Shown piece after piece: positions 1 through 13,037 of a DNA stretch of 64,000 nucleotides. Numbering within the stretch: the stretch's first letter is position 1; the number at the start of each line of letters is the position of its first letter. The notes under the pieces were generated by a model. It was not told the origin of the DNA. It ran no database searches and saw only the letters and a program-made list of their open reading frames with translations. The DNA comes from Tipula vernalis (lineage: Eukaryota; Arthropoda; Insecta; Diptera; Tipulidae), in NCBI GenBank assembly GCA_958295665.1, contig OY282558.1:114690838-114754837 (forward strand), in the 5' to 3' direction. Made by a program: the position numbers and the translations under genes.

Positions 1-190
1 TTTAATTATCGCATTTTGTACCATATCGCTTTTGATATATCGCGTTTTGAAATATAGCATTTTGTACCATATCGCGTTTTAAAATATCGCGTTTTGAAAT
101 ATCGCGTTTTGTCGCGTTTCATCATGTCGCGTTTTGAACCGTATCGCGTTTTGAAATATAGCGTTTTTTACTTTACCTCGTTTCGTCATA
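1..190. repeat. TCGCGTTTT minisatellite
   Basis: About a dozen imperfect copies of a 12-16 bp unit built on TATCGCGTTTTGAAA run from the left edge to about position 180. Spacing varies and some copies carry TAGCATTTTGTACC instead. The array is cut by the window edge, so its full length is unknown. It is CpG-rich against very AT-rich surroundings. Confidence 0.85.
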
Positions 191-1250
191 TCACGTCTCG
201 AGCAGATTCCGGTTTTCTTGAAGACTGCGCACTTAGCCCACAGAAAAGTACATGAGTTTGGAAGAAAGGCTCAAAGTTGAGCTTTCAAGTTGGGTGGCGG
301 TTGAATCCGCCAAAGTGCTACCAAAATTGGAAAAAGGCACACAATTGAATCTATCTAAAAAAACTTATAAAACTCTTCGGTTAGGAAAATCAGGCTAAGA
401 TCTGTGTTACAGTTAGAGAAGAGATCATTCTTTCCTCGTGTATTACAGAATATCACAGATTAAAAAATAAACGTTTAAAATACCGACATTAAATGAAAAA
501 TGTTAGAGGCTGCACCTTATATTTGCAAAGAAACACATCAAATCAGAAAACGGAACTTTATGTCACCTGTTTCTCACATGAAGTATTTCTATAGAAAGAT
601 AAGACGCGACACAGTGGGGCCGATTGCCAAAAAGCTGGGCAAAAGTATCAAAACAACTTTTTATTTAGGTTTGTTTTACATTGGGTTAGCTTTAGTAATA
701 CTCGAAGGATCCTAAAACACTCATAAGAGGGTGGAACTACCTTTACTTGCTCTAGAATTTTAGTACTACTTAATAACAGACATTAGTGCAAAAATATACG
801 TAGAAATTTAAAAATTTAACTAATTTTAATCAAACAAATTGGAATCAACTCCTGGAGGTCTTTAGAATTATTTAAATTTTTCATTAAATTTATCAATTTA
901 CAAACGCAAAGTAATTATAATTTGTATTTTAATTACTGAGTTTGGTGTAATTTGTGAAAGTATTTTAATTACTCAGTGTAATGTAACTTGCCCAGCCATG
1001 CCTAAAACATAAAAAAAAAAATCCGCTGCCCCTCGATTTTTTTTGCACATTTTAAAATATAAATTTTTTGGCCTTGCTAATTGAACAAAACGAGAAATAA
1101 ATCAGAGTTTCATAAAATTTAGGTTATTTGACGAATAGGGCTTTGTTAATAAGAGATGAAGCGGATGAAGTTTTGTAAATGTGACTAAAAATTCGTAATC
1201 GGTGACCCAAAAACCATGAAAATGACATGCATTTTAATAGTGAGATGATA
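191..1250. other. AT-rich noncoding stretch, one doubtful small ORF
   Basis: No gene or element is clearly recognisable. An ATG-started 71-codon frame at 500-715 (+) ends in a hydrophobic stretch (residues about 52-69, TTFYLGLFYIGLALVILEG) after a basic segment, so it could be a small tail-anchored protein, but nothing else supports it. Positions about 1146-1206 match about 2951-3012, the other side of the Tc1-like element, so the two flanks are direct repeats. Confidence 0.4.
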
Positions 1251-2924
1251 CAGTGCGGTTCAATAGATTACCGCCACTTAATTCTGAGAAGCAAAAGTCA
1301 ATTTCCAGCCGGTGCGTGTGAGATAGAAAAAATTGTAAAATAGAGAAAGAAAGAGTATTTAATACTGACTACAATAGCAAAAAGCAAAAATCGCAGATAT
1401 TAAGATAACTATGTTTTTTGTTTTGTTTTGAAAAATGAGTCAGAAATTCATGACTTTGTTTCGGTTCATTTGATTACCGCCACTTGAAAAATTACATGAA
1501 ATAATATCATTTTGTGTGATTTCCTACCAATATTTTTTATTTTTTTTTTTAAATACAATATTAAAATATAATTTCTAATATTTAGTGGAACTTCCATTAT
1601 GCTGAATAACTTCAAAAATACGATCCTTAAGTGAGTCATACAATGACTTCAAATAATTAAGTGAAATTTCTGCCCAGGCCGCTTTAATCCCTAAAATAAG
1701 CTCTTCTTTAGTATCATACTGCTTCCCTCCTTCGCATACTTTACGTGTGAGCCAGCCCCAAACATTTTCTATTATGTTTAAGTTCGGCGAATATGGTGGC
1801 CACGGCAATAGCTGAACTTTTTGGCTTGTGATGTACGACTTTACAACGCGAGCTGTGTGTATTGGCGCGTTATCTTGTTGGAAAATCCATGAGAGTGGTG
1901 TAAAAAGGTCATGGATTTTAGGGAAAACAGATTCCAGTAACGCACTTGTAACTGTTTCCGGTCATTTTTGGACTTTGAAACACCAAATCGATTGTGCCAT
2001 AATAAGATATTGAACCCCAGACCATTACGCCCCCTTCTCTACTATGATGGCGATTCAAAAACACTTCCTCTTTCCTAATGTCGTGAAAATAGTAATTATA
2101 CCCATCTGGTCCATCCAAATTGAATTTTTTTTCATCAGAAAATACGACTTTTCGCCAGTCATTAACATTTTGGCCTTGCATCACATTCCAAGTCATGTGT
2201 TCCTTTGCGAATTCTAATCGTTTCTGCTTCCGTTCATCATTCAGTGGTGGTTTTTTCTTTAACTTCAGCCGCTTCAGATGTTTTGCACTTAAAATAGCAC
2301 GGCGGACAGTCGATTTACTAGCATTAACACCAGCTTGAAAGGCAATTTTTGTTGTAGAAAGTGCCGAATTTGAGGCTAATCTAACGATTTTTCGTTTATC
2401 CTGAGGTGTAAGTGCCGTTGAAACTCTCCCTTTATAATTACCTCCATAAGATTTTGTATCCTTCAAATAATTTAGGATGGCTTCATGACCTCGTCCGATC
2501 CTACGACCTATAGCACGGCCTGAAAGCCCTTCTTGATGATACACATCTATTTTGGCCCTTTCTGATAAAGTTAAACACTTTTTCTTACCCATTGATTAAA
2601 AACTGAATAATAATAATACTAATATTTAACTTCACTTTCAAGTTTTTCAAAAGTGAACTATTAATATTCATGAACAACGACAATATGTTTGGTGGCGATA
2701 ATCAAATGAACTGAATAAAATCATGAATTTCTGAATCATTTTGCAAAACAAAACAAAAAACACAGTTATCTTGGATGTACGCGTTTTTTGTTTTTTGCTA
2801 TTGTATTCAATACTAAATACTCTTTCTTTCTCTATTTTACAATTTTTTCTATCTCACACGCACCGGCTGGAAATTGACTTTTGCCTCTCAGAATTAAGTG
2901 GCGGTAATCTATTGAACCGCACTG
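1251..2924 (-). mobile_element. Tc1/Tc3-like DNA transposon with IR/DR termini
   Basis: The 1674-bp element starts CAGTGCGGTTCAATAGATTA and ends with its reverse complement, flanked on both sides by the TA dinucleotide expected of Tc1/mariner. The inverted repeats extend about 235 bp inward. Each arm holds two copies of a CGGTTCAxxxGATTACCGCCACT site, at the tip (1255 and about 2920) and about 205 bp inside (about 1460 and 2713). That is the IR/DR layout known for some Tc1-like families, where the direct repeats bind transposase. The single internal gene runs on the minus strand. The arms are still very similar, which suggests a fairly recent insertion. Confidence 0.93.
1575..2592 (-). pseudogene. 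Tc1/Tc3-like transposase, one frameshift
   Basis: This is the transposase of the surrounding element, a DDE enzyme that cuts and pastes at TA sites. It starts at ATG 2592-2590. The N-terminal half (224 aa) has a helix-turn-helix region (LSERAKIDVYHQEGLSGRAI), a second HTH-like segment around residues 60-95, and the first catalytic Asp in FSDEKKFNLDGPDG. The C-terminal part lies in another frame (from about 1900 to 1575) and carries the second Asp in QQDNAPIHTARVV and the Glu in NIIENVWGWL, with 34 residues between them (DD34E). The break lies near 1935-1952. Total length, about 339 codons, is normal for the family. As read, the protein would stop before the second catalytic residue. Confidence 0.92.
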
Positions 2925-2950
2925 TATATACAGTATTTTACGCTTTTAAG

Positions 2951-3265
2951 GGTTATCAATAAGGGGTTGAAAGGGGTGAAATTTTGTAAGTGTGACTAGA
3001 GATTTGTGACCCCCCTCCCCGCACAAAGCCCCCAAGTAGGGCATTTCAAATCAATTATTTGAGTTTACGAATTTTGGCCAGCTGTTTGGTAATCGGCCCC
3101 GGTGTGCGTTAGCTCTATGCTTCATTTAGTACCGCTTTCAGTGCAGAATATTTTTAAAATAAATTTGAATTTTAAAGAAAATTGAACAATTTTAAATAAT
3201 TTTTGCAACAAAAACATGAATATTTCCGACTTGGAAATCAACCTGAATTTTTACGATTTTCAAGA
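2951..3265. other. Noncoding flank with direct repeat of the Tc1 target
   Basis: About 2951-3012 repeats 1146-1206 (both contain GTTTTGTAA/ATTTTGTAA, then GTGACTA and TGACCC). If the Tc1 element and one TA are removed, the two copies lie about 128 bp apart, so the element entered a short tandem repeat. Nothing else is recognised. Confidence 0.6.
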
Positions 3266-3269
3266 TTAT

Positions 3270-3640
3270 GGGGTTTATGCTCGTACGTATCGCAAGCTAA
3301 CAAATTGCGATGGTTAAGGATGGCGGATTTGCGACCCTTTTTTGAGTTTGCTAGAAATGACATTCTCAATACATCTAGGAAATCCGCCATATGACTTAAT
3401 ATTCAGCACATTGGTGAATTATATATTGACATTAAACAAAAGCATAACCCAGAATTAAATGATGTTAGGGTAGATGTTCGTACGTATCGTAATTTAACTG
3501 ATTGTGAAGGTTAAAGATGGCGGATTTACAACTTTTTTCTGAGTTTGCTAGAAATGCATTCTCGATACACCTAGCAAATTCGTGATATTAGAGTTATATA
3601 TTGACTTATAAATAAAAAATAACCACAAAATTAACTATGT
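3270..3640. repeat. 197-bp tandem duplication
   Basis: TCGTACGTATCG occurs at 3281 and 3478, followed in both copies by GGTTAAxGATGGCGGATTT, GAGTTTGCTAGAAATG and TATATATTGAC. The offset is 197 bp. Copies run about 3270-3466 and 3467-3640 and have diverged by substitutions and small indels. No coding potential is seen. Confidence 0.85.
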
Positions 3641-6580
3641 ATTATATAATGTATTTCATTACAAATTTTACTTTCGCCTTTTCAACTTTAAATTTTGTTA
3701 TAGAAATAAATTAAGCAAAAAATATGAGTTGGTATCAAAATAATAAATCGTAAGTCAAACTTTGGTGCGGGATAAATAATGAAATTCCTGAAAATGTTGG
3801 AGGCCCGAAAAATTACACAAATGTAGTTCGTGCAAAATACAAATCAAAATCACAGATCTTGCGCATAAACTAAGTTGTTGGCAACAGGGTTATGCATTTT
3901 TAGTTATTTGAAAAAATCGCCTATTTTCAATAAAAATTCTGTAGTTTTCCTAATGTTGATTTACATATAATACCCCCTAACAATTGGACAATTAATATGG
4001 GATTCCAATTTTTTTTTTCTTTTACGCAACTTTTTTTAATTTTTTGCTTGCGAGGAAGTCGCAAAAACTTTCGAGCATACCAAAATGTCATTTTCGGCTC
4101 TCAAGTTGTTAATTTGCTTGCTAAAACGTATCGAGCAACTAGCCCAAAATATTAATGCGCATTATAAAGCGGGAAACTCTCTAAAGTTATTTAAATTTTT
4201 AATTTAATTACATATTCTTATTGTTTATAAACAATTAAAACACAAATTAAAGTTATGTTTTAAATTTAATAATGGTACACTCGCATAAATTGAATGTATA
4301 CATTTCCAAATTTTGAGGAAAACAACATGTACCAAAGATGTATGGGGAACATTCACCGGCAAAAGTACGAACGTGGAAGGGGAATTTTGTTCAATTTATA
4401 AGCACAGTTACCACTCACTTTTGGGAATGTGTACATTTACCAGTAAATATGTACATTCTCCTATTGTACATATTAACCGTAACATTATACATCGTGTTAA
4501 AAGGCGCAATGAATTAAGTATCTCTTTGTAGAGGATTTCCAAAATTAAGAAATTTGTTTAACCAAAAATCAGCAACAAAACAAAAACGAAATTTTTATTT
4601 TTCGAAAAGGAATAGACGCATAAGGAATAGACGCATATAAAATAGAAGCTAAGCGACGCTTTGGACTTTAAATGAACAGATGTGATCTCGCTTGACGAAA
4701 ATTTCATTTAACATGAATTAAAAAATTAAACCTAGTTAAACATTTTGTTCTGAAAGCAGTGCTTCTCAGACAGTTTCATTCTGCGGCCCCCAAATATGTT
4801 ATTGAATAATAGTGTATTAACTACTAACCGTTTTGACCATTCATGTTTGGGGATCTCAGATGTGCCCGCAATGCGCTATATAATTCCGTGCGGCTGATGA
4901 ATGTCATCCGTGGCCTTGTTACCCGCTAATCAAAATGTTTAACCATTCCAAAATATTCCTTTTGTGGATGAATTTTAATGGAATCTATATCTGAGATTTA
5001 AGAGGTTAAGTCGATTCTTCAAGTAGTTCCAAATAAAAAATTTATTAATTATTAATTTATTTAATAATCTGGAGTCGGATTTCTTAATTAAATCGTGGTT
5101 CGTATTAAGGATATTATTGGGTTGAAACTTTAAATCACAAATGATATTCGTCAAATTAACTTGTATATACTTAGCTAATTCAGATTATCGTCTCAGTCTC
5201 CAGCATCAAATGGACGCATGGAACCAGAACATTTGTTGAGTGAAATTTATTATCTGCAATATTATAAATTCTTCAAATAGTTCCTATTATAAAACCTATT
5301 ATTTCAGGGCCTGAAAAAATGTCTATCGTAAGGTAGGGTTGGGATCAGAATTTTTATAATAAAACATGGCCCAACGACGATAAATTTTGGAACACTATTC
5401 GTACTAATGGCATTTTGATCGATACCATAAATCAAAAATTATATTTACCAGTTTTGGTTTTCGATATAATGAATTCCTAACCTTAAACATATTAAATCAC
5501 GTCCTGAAGAATTTTTTGAGCCAGTCGTTTGGGCTGGAGTTCGAATTGATGAAATTATTTTTTTTTCTGCTACCTTCTGAATTTTGCATTGCCGCTAATG
5601 AATTTAACACAGAAGGTTGCAAGTTCAAAACAAGTTCTGAGAAACCTAGACGTCTGTCACACAATTCTTACCTAGATCCTACCTAGGCGAGAAGGAGAAT
5701 GTGAAAATAAAACTGAAAGACAGTGTCAGAATTTAACCTTGCCAGACAAGAAAGATGTATGGGAGTCTGGATTTTATTCAAATGTAAACAAAGGATTTGA
5801 GTAAAATTGATGTCAAGGCGTATTGGACGAATGAAATTTTCCATATCACACTGCATAAATTCAGACTTCGATACAACTTTCTAGTCCTGAAAGGTTAAAT
5901 GACTGCAGAAATTATCTTACAGTATTATTTTTATATAGAGGTCGTAGTCTAAGTTTGAGAAAGGATTTGAGAGTATTGTAAATCCGGATTTCCATATATT
6001 GTTTTTGTGCGGTAAGAAGGCTAAATGACCACATAATTTGTTGGGTAACGTAATTTTTGAATTCAGGTGAATATTTAGCCAAAGTAGATAAAAGTTTTTT
6101 GATAAAATCAGGTAATCTCTGCCATGTTTGAGTTTAAATGGTGCCCCATACAGAGTGGCTTGATGTTTTTATAAGCTGTAAAACACTCAGAATTATCTTT
6201 TTATAAGTTTTACCAATAAATCTTCAGGTTCTGAAGAAAAAGCATTGTGGAGTTGGTGTAATTTAGTTCGCAAATTTGATAAGTTTGAATTGATATTGTC
6301 TGCTAAAGTGGCTGACACATTAATGCAAGAAAACCATTTTATGGGTTTTTGCTGAAGAATGACAGAAACCATTATAAATTAGCTTTGAAAAATTCTTTAT
6401 GGAAAAGCCAGCTATCTCCCCGAATATTATAATTATGTATTGCAAGTTAAAGCCGATAAGTTAAACTACTTTGTAAAAGTATTATGTTTTAGTATAACAG
6501 TTATTCGAACAGGGTAGTACAAAATGAAAGTGCGGAATATAGGATTAAGCACAAGAGGAAAGTAGTACATTTATTCCGAT
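3641..6580. other. AT-rich noncoding region
   Basis: No convincing exon, RNA gene or element. A short frame near 5450-5500 reads FGFRYNEFLTLNIL, faintly like the FGFR motif of LINE reverse transcriptases, but there is no supporting context. Confidence 0.4.
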
Positions 6581-6589
6581 CGTACTCAC

Positions 6590-6747
6590 TTCGAAGCACT
6601 GGCACTGTAGCTGCGTGTAGCTTGTTTAAGCCGAATTTTGTTACCTTCTGTCTGTGTCGTAAAACTCCGAAGTACTACTACTGAGAGTATCAAAGAGACT
6701 AAAAACTTCTTATAAATAACATTTCGTTTAGTAAACAAACTTCCCAT
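6590..6747 (-). CDS. Candidate first coding exon, unknown protein
   Basis: From ATG 6747-6745 the frame reads 52 codons plus two bases, then meets a consensus-like donor, GTGAGTAC (6589-6582); read through, it stops at once. The peptide begins MGSLFTKRNVIYKKFLVSL and has a short hydrophobic stretch (FLVSLILSVVVL) after basic residues, like a signal anchor, followed by a Ser/Lys-rich tail. GC content is higher than in the flanks. An alternative donor (GAAG|GTAACA) lies inside. No family is recognised and no downstream exon was found. Confidence 0.28.
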
Positions 6748-6790
6748 GTGGATTGAACAATTTTCATTTCGCGTCGTAATACTCTCCAAG

Positions 6791-8690
6791 ATTGCAACCT
6801 CAAAACAATAAATTTACAAATTATTGGTGCTAATTATGTATATTTTGCTTATTTGTGTTTTGCTAACAGCAAAATACATAAGCAGAATAGACATAAGGCG
6901 GCTGCGCCGCTCGTACGTGCAATTGGCTCATATGCCAAAAGCTCCGAGCATAGATTTTGCTCGTAAAATCATTAAGAAAATTATCAACTTCTAAAATTGA
7001 AAATTAAGCAAAATAGCAAAAAAATAGTTTACCAACACGTTATATGCTTTTAAATTATTACATAGTGCAATGCACCTTCGAGAAAGTACACATTTATTGT
7101 CAGACGATTTTTGGTATACTGGATAAGGAACAATGCCTTACAAAACGGGTTAATTTAGAAAGTATACACATAAAACAAATCCAAAATAACTCTCAAAATG
7201 TAATACACAGTTCTCTGAAATATTCCAAATTTTATCTTTACACATTTTTTTATTTCATTTTATTGTATATAACGATTAAAAAATCAAAAATATTTAATAA
7301 TATTTTATAATATTTAAAAATTAGAATTTTTCTGTACAAAATTCATTGTTATCCAATTTTGCTTTTGGATTTTTTCAACTACCAATTTTCGATGTAATCA
7401 ACCACTTTGAAAATTTTGTAACTCGCTTTTCAAATAAGTTTATATCCAAAAATTTAAATTTTAGTTAGATTCTTTAAATTTTCGGTTTATATCAACAGCA
7501 AAAATACTTTTTTGACAATAAAATGGACGTCAAATAACTATAATTTACATTTAATTTGATTTTTAAATAAACATTTGGATAAGCTGAAACTCATTAAAAT
7601 TAAAATTAAAATGCCGACACATAGCCGGAATAGGGGCATTATGCGCATAATTTTACTTAAAAGTCGGTAAATAAATAAAATGTTTGACCCGAACTGATTT
7701 ACAGGGTACAAGAATTATTGGCAAGAAATTCAGTGAAATCAACGCAACCTTACGTCTCTGTCAATCAGTGATTCCAAATTTACAATTTCACAGCACTCTG
7801 CATAAGGTGGTAAATTCCTTTTATCCTGCTACATTGGAAGTTTAGGATTCAACGGCCACTTCATTTTGTGCAGCAATCATAGAATTAATTGTTTTTGTAC
7901 TCGTTCAATTCGATCAGCAAGAGAACTCTTAACTTCAAACAAAGGTTCAAAATCATATAAAAGGTATAGGAAAAATTAGAACTGATTCGAATTTTGCACA
8001 ACACATAAACGAAAACGACACAGCTATATAAATATAAGTAACTTATTAAAATTACATAATACCAACATTTTCAATATAAGATTTTATAAAATTTTTTTAT
8101 TCGTAAAGTTCACCGTTTTAACTTTAAATTTAGCTTCTAAACTTCCGTGGATTTACTTCGCTTATCGGCCCAATTTAGAATAAAAATTACTAATGGATTT
8201 CTTGATTCGGTTTACTTGTAGCCAAATTTAGAATCGAAATTTTATTTTAGACAATACATACTAAGGAACTTTTAAAAATTCCGATTTAATCATCCTCACA
8301 TTGCATACCTCTCAGACTTCGGACTTGAACAGAAAATATTGAGTCTCCGAATCCATTTCTGAAATATTAGTAAATTCTATGTTTTTGCCAAATTCATCAA
8401 ATTAAATTATTTCAGCTAATTATAAAATTATATGAACCATTGTTCCGAATCTTTAGCTTCGCACTAACAAAAGACCTAAAACTCATTACTAAATAATTTG
8501 TAGTAATTATTGCATGCATAAAGGCGCATTGACCGCCTAATAAAAACTATGCTAGATGAACTTTAGCGATAAATAAACGGCTGAGGTAAGACTGCGGGTT
8601 AGTACTGAAGGAACCAAAATTAAGGAACGGGCTCCCGAAGCAAACAATAATTTACCGTTTATTTCAGAGAAGTGATTATCTTATTTCACT
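6791..8690. other. AT-rich noncoding region
   Basis: No gene is supported. A GC-rich spot at about 6897-6912 (GGCGGCTGCGCCGCTCG) is a short palindrome. Long AT-rich frames here have no compositional or motif support. Confidence 0.4.
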
Positions 8691-8734
8691 AGCCAAACGG
8701 CACATTGGTAAAAACTGAGGTGTTTGCATTTAAA

Positions 8735-8890
8735 AATACCATCAGGTTTGAATTCTGATAAGGAAGGGATTTGCTTCAGCGAGTACCCATTACGGAACTA
8801 GAAAATGTGATGATGGTCTACGTGAAATACACCTCTAAACCATGCGAGCTCGATTTGGCCTTTGTATAAGATAGGACGTTAAGGCGGCGG
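8735..8890 (+). repeat. Decayed tRNA-derived SINE copy
   Basis: GGTTTGAATTCTGATAAGG followed by AGGGATTTG at about 8745-8775 matches the B box and following bases of the clearer SINE at 18381-18680 (GGTTCGAATCCCTATAGGG ... AAGGGATTT). About 8848-8876 (GCTCGATTTGGCCTTTGTA) matches that SINE's 3' part (CCTCGATTTGGCTACTATA). The middle is shortened. Confidence 0.45.
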
Positions 8891-11800
8891 TTACTTACAT
8901 CGAATACGAAAAAGTTTAATTATAAGTTATCATCGCGGTTATCATCATAAAATATGCTATTACCAAATGGAAATACAAGTCATTCTATAAACCGTTAATA
9001 TAATGTTTTAATATTTATTGAATAATGAATTAAATTTTGAAGTAAAACGATGGTTTTGGATGCAGGTTTTTGGCAAGTTTTGCCTGTAATTCCGAAAAGG
9101 AACCCTGATTTAATATGTGTGAAATTGGTGCCCGAAGCGCTTGATATTCTGAATATTACAATATCTGTTTGCCACCTCGGACGGCGACCTCACATTAGCC
9201 ACATGCCTCTAGCTAATTTTTAGCGCTTTTAAAAGTCATAATAAGAATTACAGAAATAATGTTGTTAGTTTGAAGAATAAATTATGAAAACGTACTCCAT
9301 TTTGACTTGTCAATCTTAATTTAAGTAAATAAAATTTAAAGTATTTCTTAGAGAATTACCTACAAATTATACGATATTTGTCAACCGCATACATATTTGT
9401 ATTTTTGAAAACTAAAAACATCTCAAATTACAAAATCTACGAGACAACTACTTGCCTTCCAAATTGAACATTTAACTGTTGTTGTATATAATCATGTAAC
9501 TGACCCATTTTTAGTTGAGCCAAAATATAAACCAACAACATAATACTTATAAAAATGATTTTGGTGCTTATACCCAAGCACCCGTAAAATTAACGCTGAG
9601 TCACAAAAATTTATTTTATTATCATTAAAAAGTTTAAAAAATAATTTTCAACTCCTTAATATCAAGTGTCTCATCTCACACACCACAAATCTTTAATTCG
9701 TATACGCTATCTTGTTAAATTTATGAGTCAGTATATGTATATTGTATATAGAGGATTTTACGTTTATCTTTTTTTTTTTTTTTGTGAAAATGCCAAAACA
9801 AAATTTTCTCACCGGAAAATCCAATCTTTTAAGAACGTTTCGTATTTTAATGCATAAACACAGACTCACGTTTTTGTTTCGTTTTTTAAATTATTATTTT
9901 TATTTTCTTAAAGAACGTAACTTTTTCTTTGTATGTATACCGAAATGTTGATTTATGACATAAAAAGACCAATTTCTAGTGGTTATGTTTTTGAATGAGT
10001 TTGTTTAAAACAAAAACGGCACAAGGAAGTCTGCAAATATCGGTCTCATGTGTATTTATACCTAATTTAGATATAAAATTACAAAAAAAAAGGGTTAATG
10101 TACTTCACAACTGAAATAAAGCCATGTACATAAATACCGATTTCTAGATTAACTTCGAGTCTATTATGTAGGTATGTATCTATAGAGGCGGCCCCCAAAT
10201 AAAAATGTAAAAATTAGGTAAACATGTAAATATTTACATTATCTCGTCGACTATAAAGGCTAGAAAATGTGTTTTAATTGAAATGAACATAATTCTATTT
10301 TCCAACAGAATTTTATATAATCTGGCCCTAAGTAAATAACCAACTAGAAATTTGGGAAATCATCTAAAATTACGATTTCGTTAAATAAAATTGCTCGAAG
10401 GTGATTAAAAAATTGTGCGTACATAGCATTGCCTGCATCTCTTCGTTTGTTGATACAACTAATTTCCTGTATAGTGTTCATAGGGGAAAATCTATTAGCC
10501 TTGGAACTGTGGTTTGTGATGTTAACTAATACAAAAAAATTTAAATAATTTTGATTGCCTTAAATTAGTTGGTCTTGTCTCTCTGCGGAATAACAAAATC
10601 AATTTACCATTTGTTCAATGGTTGGGCGAGGTGTGTGCGGGTGATGGAAATATTGAATAATCAATGAATACAATGTATTTTAGGTACGTATATATGTAGT
10701 TCTGTACATAATATATAAAAATATGGCATAAGTCTAGCCACGTACAATTTATTTTAGACAACGACAGTATATATTTTTATGATTATTATAAATTTTGAAA
10801 GCATAATTTTTTTAAATCCGTCGAAATAAGAATGAAGCTTTTAGAAAGGTAAATATTAAGGATATATACGAGTCGTTTATGAATATATTAAAGTTGAGTG
10901 GGTGAAAATTATATTATGATGTATACGGTTTATCACATCATAAGAGGTAATAACCTCGTAAAGCATGCTCCCAAAGCATTATCTTTGTTTGTTATAAATT
11001 CTTTTAATTATTGTTTGTTCCCCCCATATATTATATGAAGTACGATTATAGTGAACGTTGAACCCTTAACCAATGAAAAACTAAATAATTTATACCTGCA
11101 AGCTTGAATGCTAATAAACAAAAATTCATACACATATATTTAGCTGACACTAAACAAATAATTAAAAATATTATTCGAGTTATTTTTTCTATTATATACA
11201 ATTGCTGTAGTTGCCTGCTTCGAGATAAGCAAAAAAGGGTTGACATCCAAAAACATTTCCCCCCAAAACCAAAAAAAAAAAAAAAATGTATATAAGTCAT
11301 TTTCATATTCTTATCACGACTGTTTTCCATCTTAAGAGAATTTAATATATTCACAAATACGCAAAATAAATAAATAGAAAAACATTTCAAGATGATGTAA
11401 GTTTCCCCATCACCCTGTATATTTTACTGATATTTCCCAAAACAAACATATATACTCGTATAAATTCAACTTAATTAACGTTTTTCCTCATCAAACGTAC
11501 ACATCCGTAGAACATATAAAATACAGAAAATTATTAAAAGAAGATTCACTTTGATGAAATTCCGAAACCGGAAAAATTTGAAATGAAATTAATTTCGTAA
11601 GAAATATCATATCATTGTCATAAAATGTAAAATGAGAATGAGATGGAAATATTTAAAAGTTTTCTGTACTGTTTTGCATCTACTGTGTACGTAAATATTT
11701 ACGGGGAAAATCGATACATATCAATTTTAATAATGGAAAATTGAAAAAGAAAACAGGTAATTCTTGTTAAATGGCTCATAGCATAAGAATACATTTTAAA

Positions 11801-12288
11801 TTCGGTTTTCTTCATTACACTAATCATAAATTTTATTTTTTATACGAAGCAAATATGAACACAAAATTGTTCTCAGCATTTGGAATTTATAAGGTGACAT
11901 AATTTAAATTTTTTGAATATAGAATGAGATGATTTGGAATGAGGTTATTATGATAAACGTCCTCCAGCGGTGTAATCTTGGATTGAATTAAACTCGCTTC
12001 AAATTCATTTCAAACTTGGTATTTAAAATGTTTAATACAGACAAAGAACAAAGAATATTAGATCAACTGCATTAAAATCAGGTTTCATTTAGATTTGTGC
12101 AGATCAAAAATTTTCTTGTCAAACTTTCTCGTTTAAATTTCTATTCAAATTCCTGTCAAATTATATCTACAAATTACAGCCAAATTTCGTCACATACAAG
12201 GTGAATTTTACTATTAAAATTGAATTTCAGTCTTTCTAGTTTCAATTTTAATATTTAAATATTTAGGCTGGCGCTGTCACTTTTCTTT
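8891..12288. other. AT-rich noncoding region
   Basis: Over 3 kb without recognisable coding sequence. It holds homopolymer runs (T at about 9771-9783, A at about 11270-11286) and short GTATGTAT-type repeats. Frames such as the 114-codon one at 11046-11390 (-) consist largely of poly-Phe from the A run and are not taken as genes. Confidence 0.5.
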
Positions 12289-12488
12289 ATTTAAATTAGG
12301 GCTTGGCTGTTCCCGAACCTGTTTCATTCCCGGGAAAAGGCATTGTGATTTTCTAATTCCCGGGAATTTTCGGCGAAATGGAAAGAAAAACAAATTAAGC
12401 AAGATTTAAAATAATTAAAATAATGTGATGTATTGGTTTAATCATTAAATCGGCACTCCAAAAAAATGAAATTTAAACTATCAACGTT

Positions 12489-12909
12489 GTATGATTTTAA
12501 TATGTTCCGAAGAAGATTGTAAGAGAATTCAATCCAGTTTCGAACTGATGAGCTTATGATTATGAAAAAAATCAATCTTCTCATCAGGCCGCGGCGACTG
12601 GACTGATTATACCACAGTTTAAATTCTATATATACAGAATATACTGTGCGTTAAGTATTAGCGAATCATAATAATACAGATGAATTCTCTTACAATTTTT
12701 CTTCTTTTCGATATTCACACAGCTGTGTGTGTAAGCTAATTTTACTTTTTTAATTTTTTTGTTGAATGTTAATGGAAAAGTTACTAATTGTGGTATAATC
12801 AGTCCAGTCGCCGCGGCCTGATGAGAAGATTGATGATTTTTTCATAATGTGAAACTGGAAACTGGATTGAATTCTCTTACAATCTTCGGAACGTATTAAA
12901 ATCATATAA
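12489..12909. repeat. Long palindrome (foldback/MITE-like)
   Basis: The left arm 12489-12618 and right arm 12786-12909 are near-perfect reverse complements, sharing TATGATTTTAATA, GTTCCGAAGAAGATTGTAAG, CTCATCAGGCCGCGGCGACT and GGACTGATTATACCAC. The 167-bp loop contains a further GAATTCTCTTACAATTTTTC copy (about 12681). Transcribed, it would form a hairpin of about 120 bp. It lies inside the hAT-like element. Confidence 0.88.
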
Positions 12910-13037
12910 TTAAATAAATAGAATTCTGTCTATTAGCCGGTTTCATTGAATTACTGTTCGTTAATTCTAATATACTTCTACGTGTTAATAAAAACATATT
13001 TAAAACGGTTTAATCACCGGTTGCATATTAGAAATTA

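Noticed and set aside
5440..5510. RT-like FGFRYNEF motif
   Set aside because: A single short match with no other LINE motifs around it.
11046..11390. 114-codon minus-strand frame
   Set aside because: AT-rich composition, a poly-Phe run from an A tract, no motif, and an overlapping frame on the other strand.
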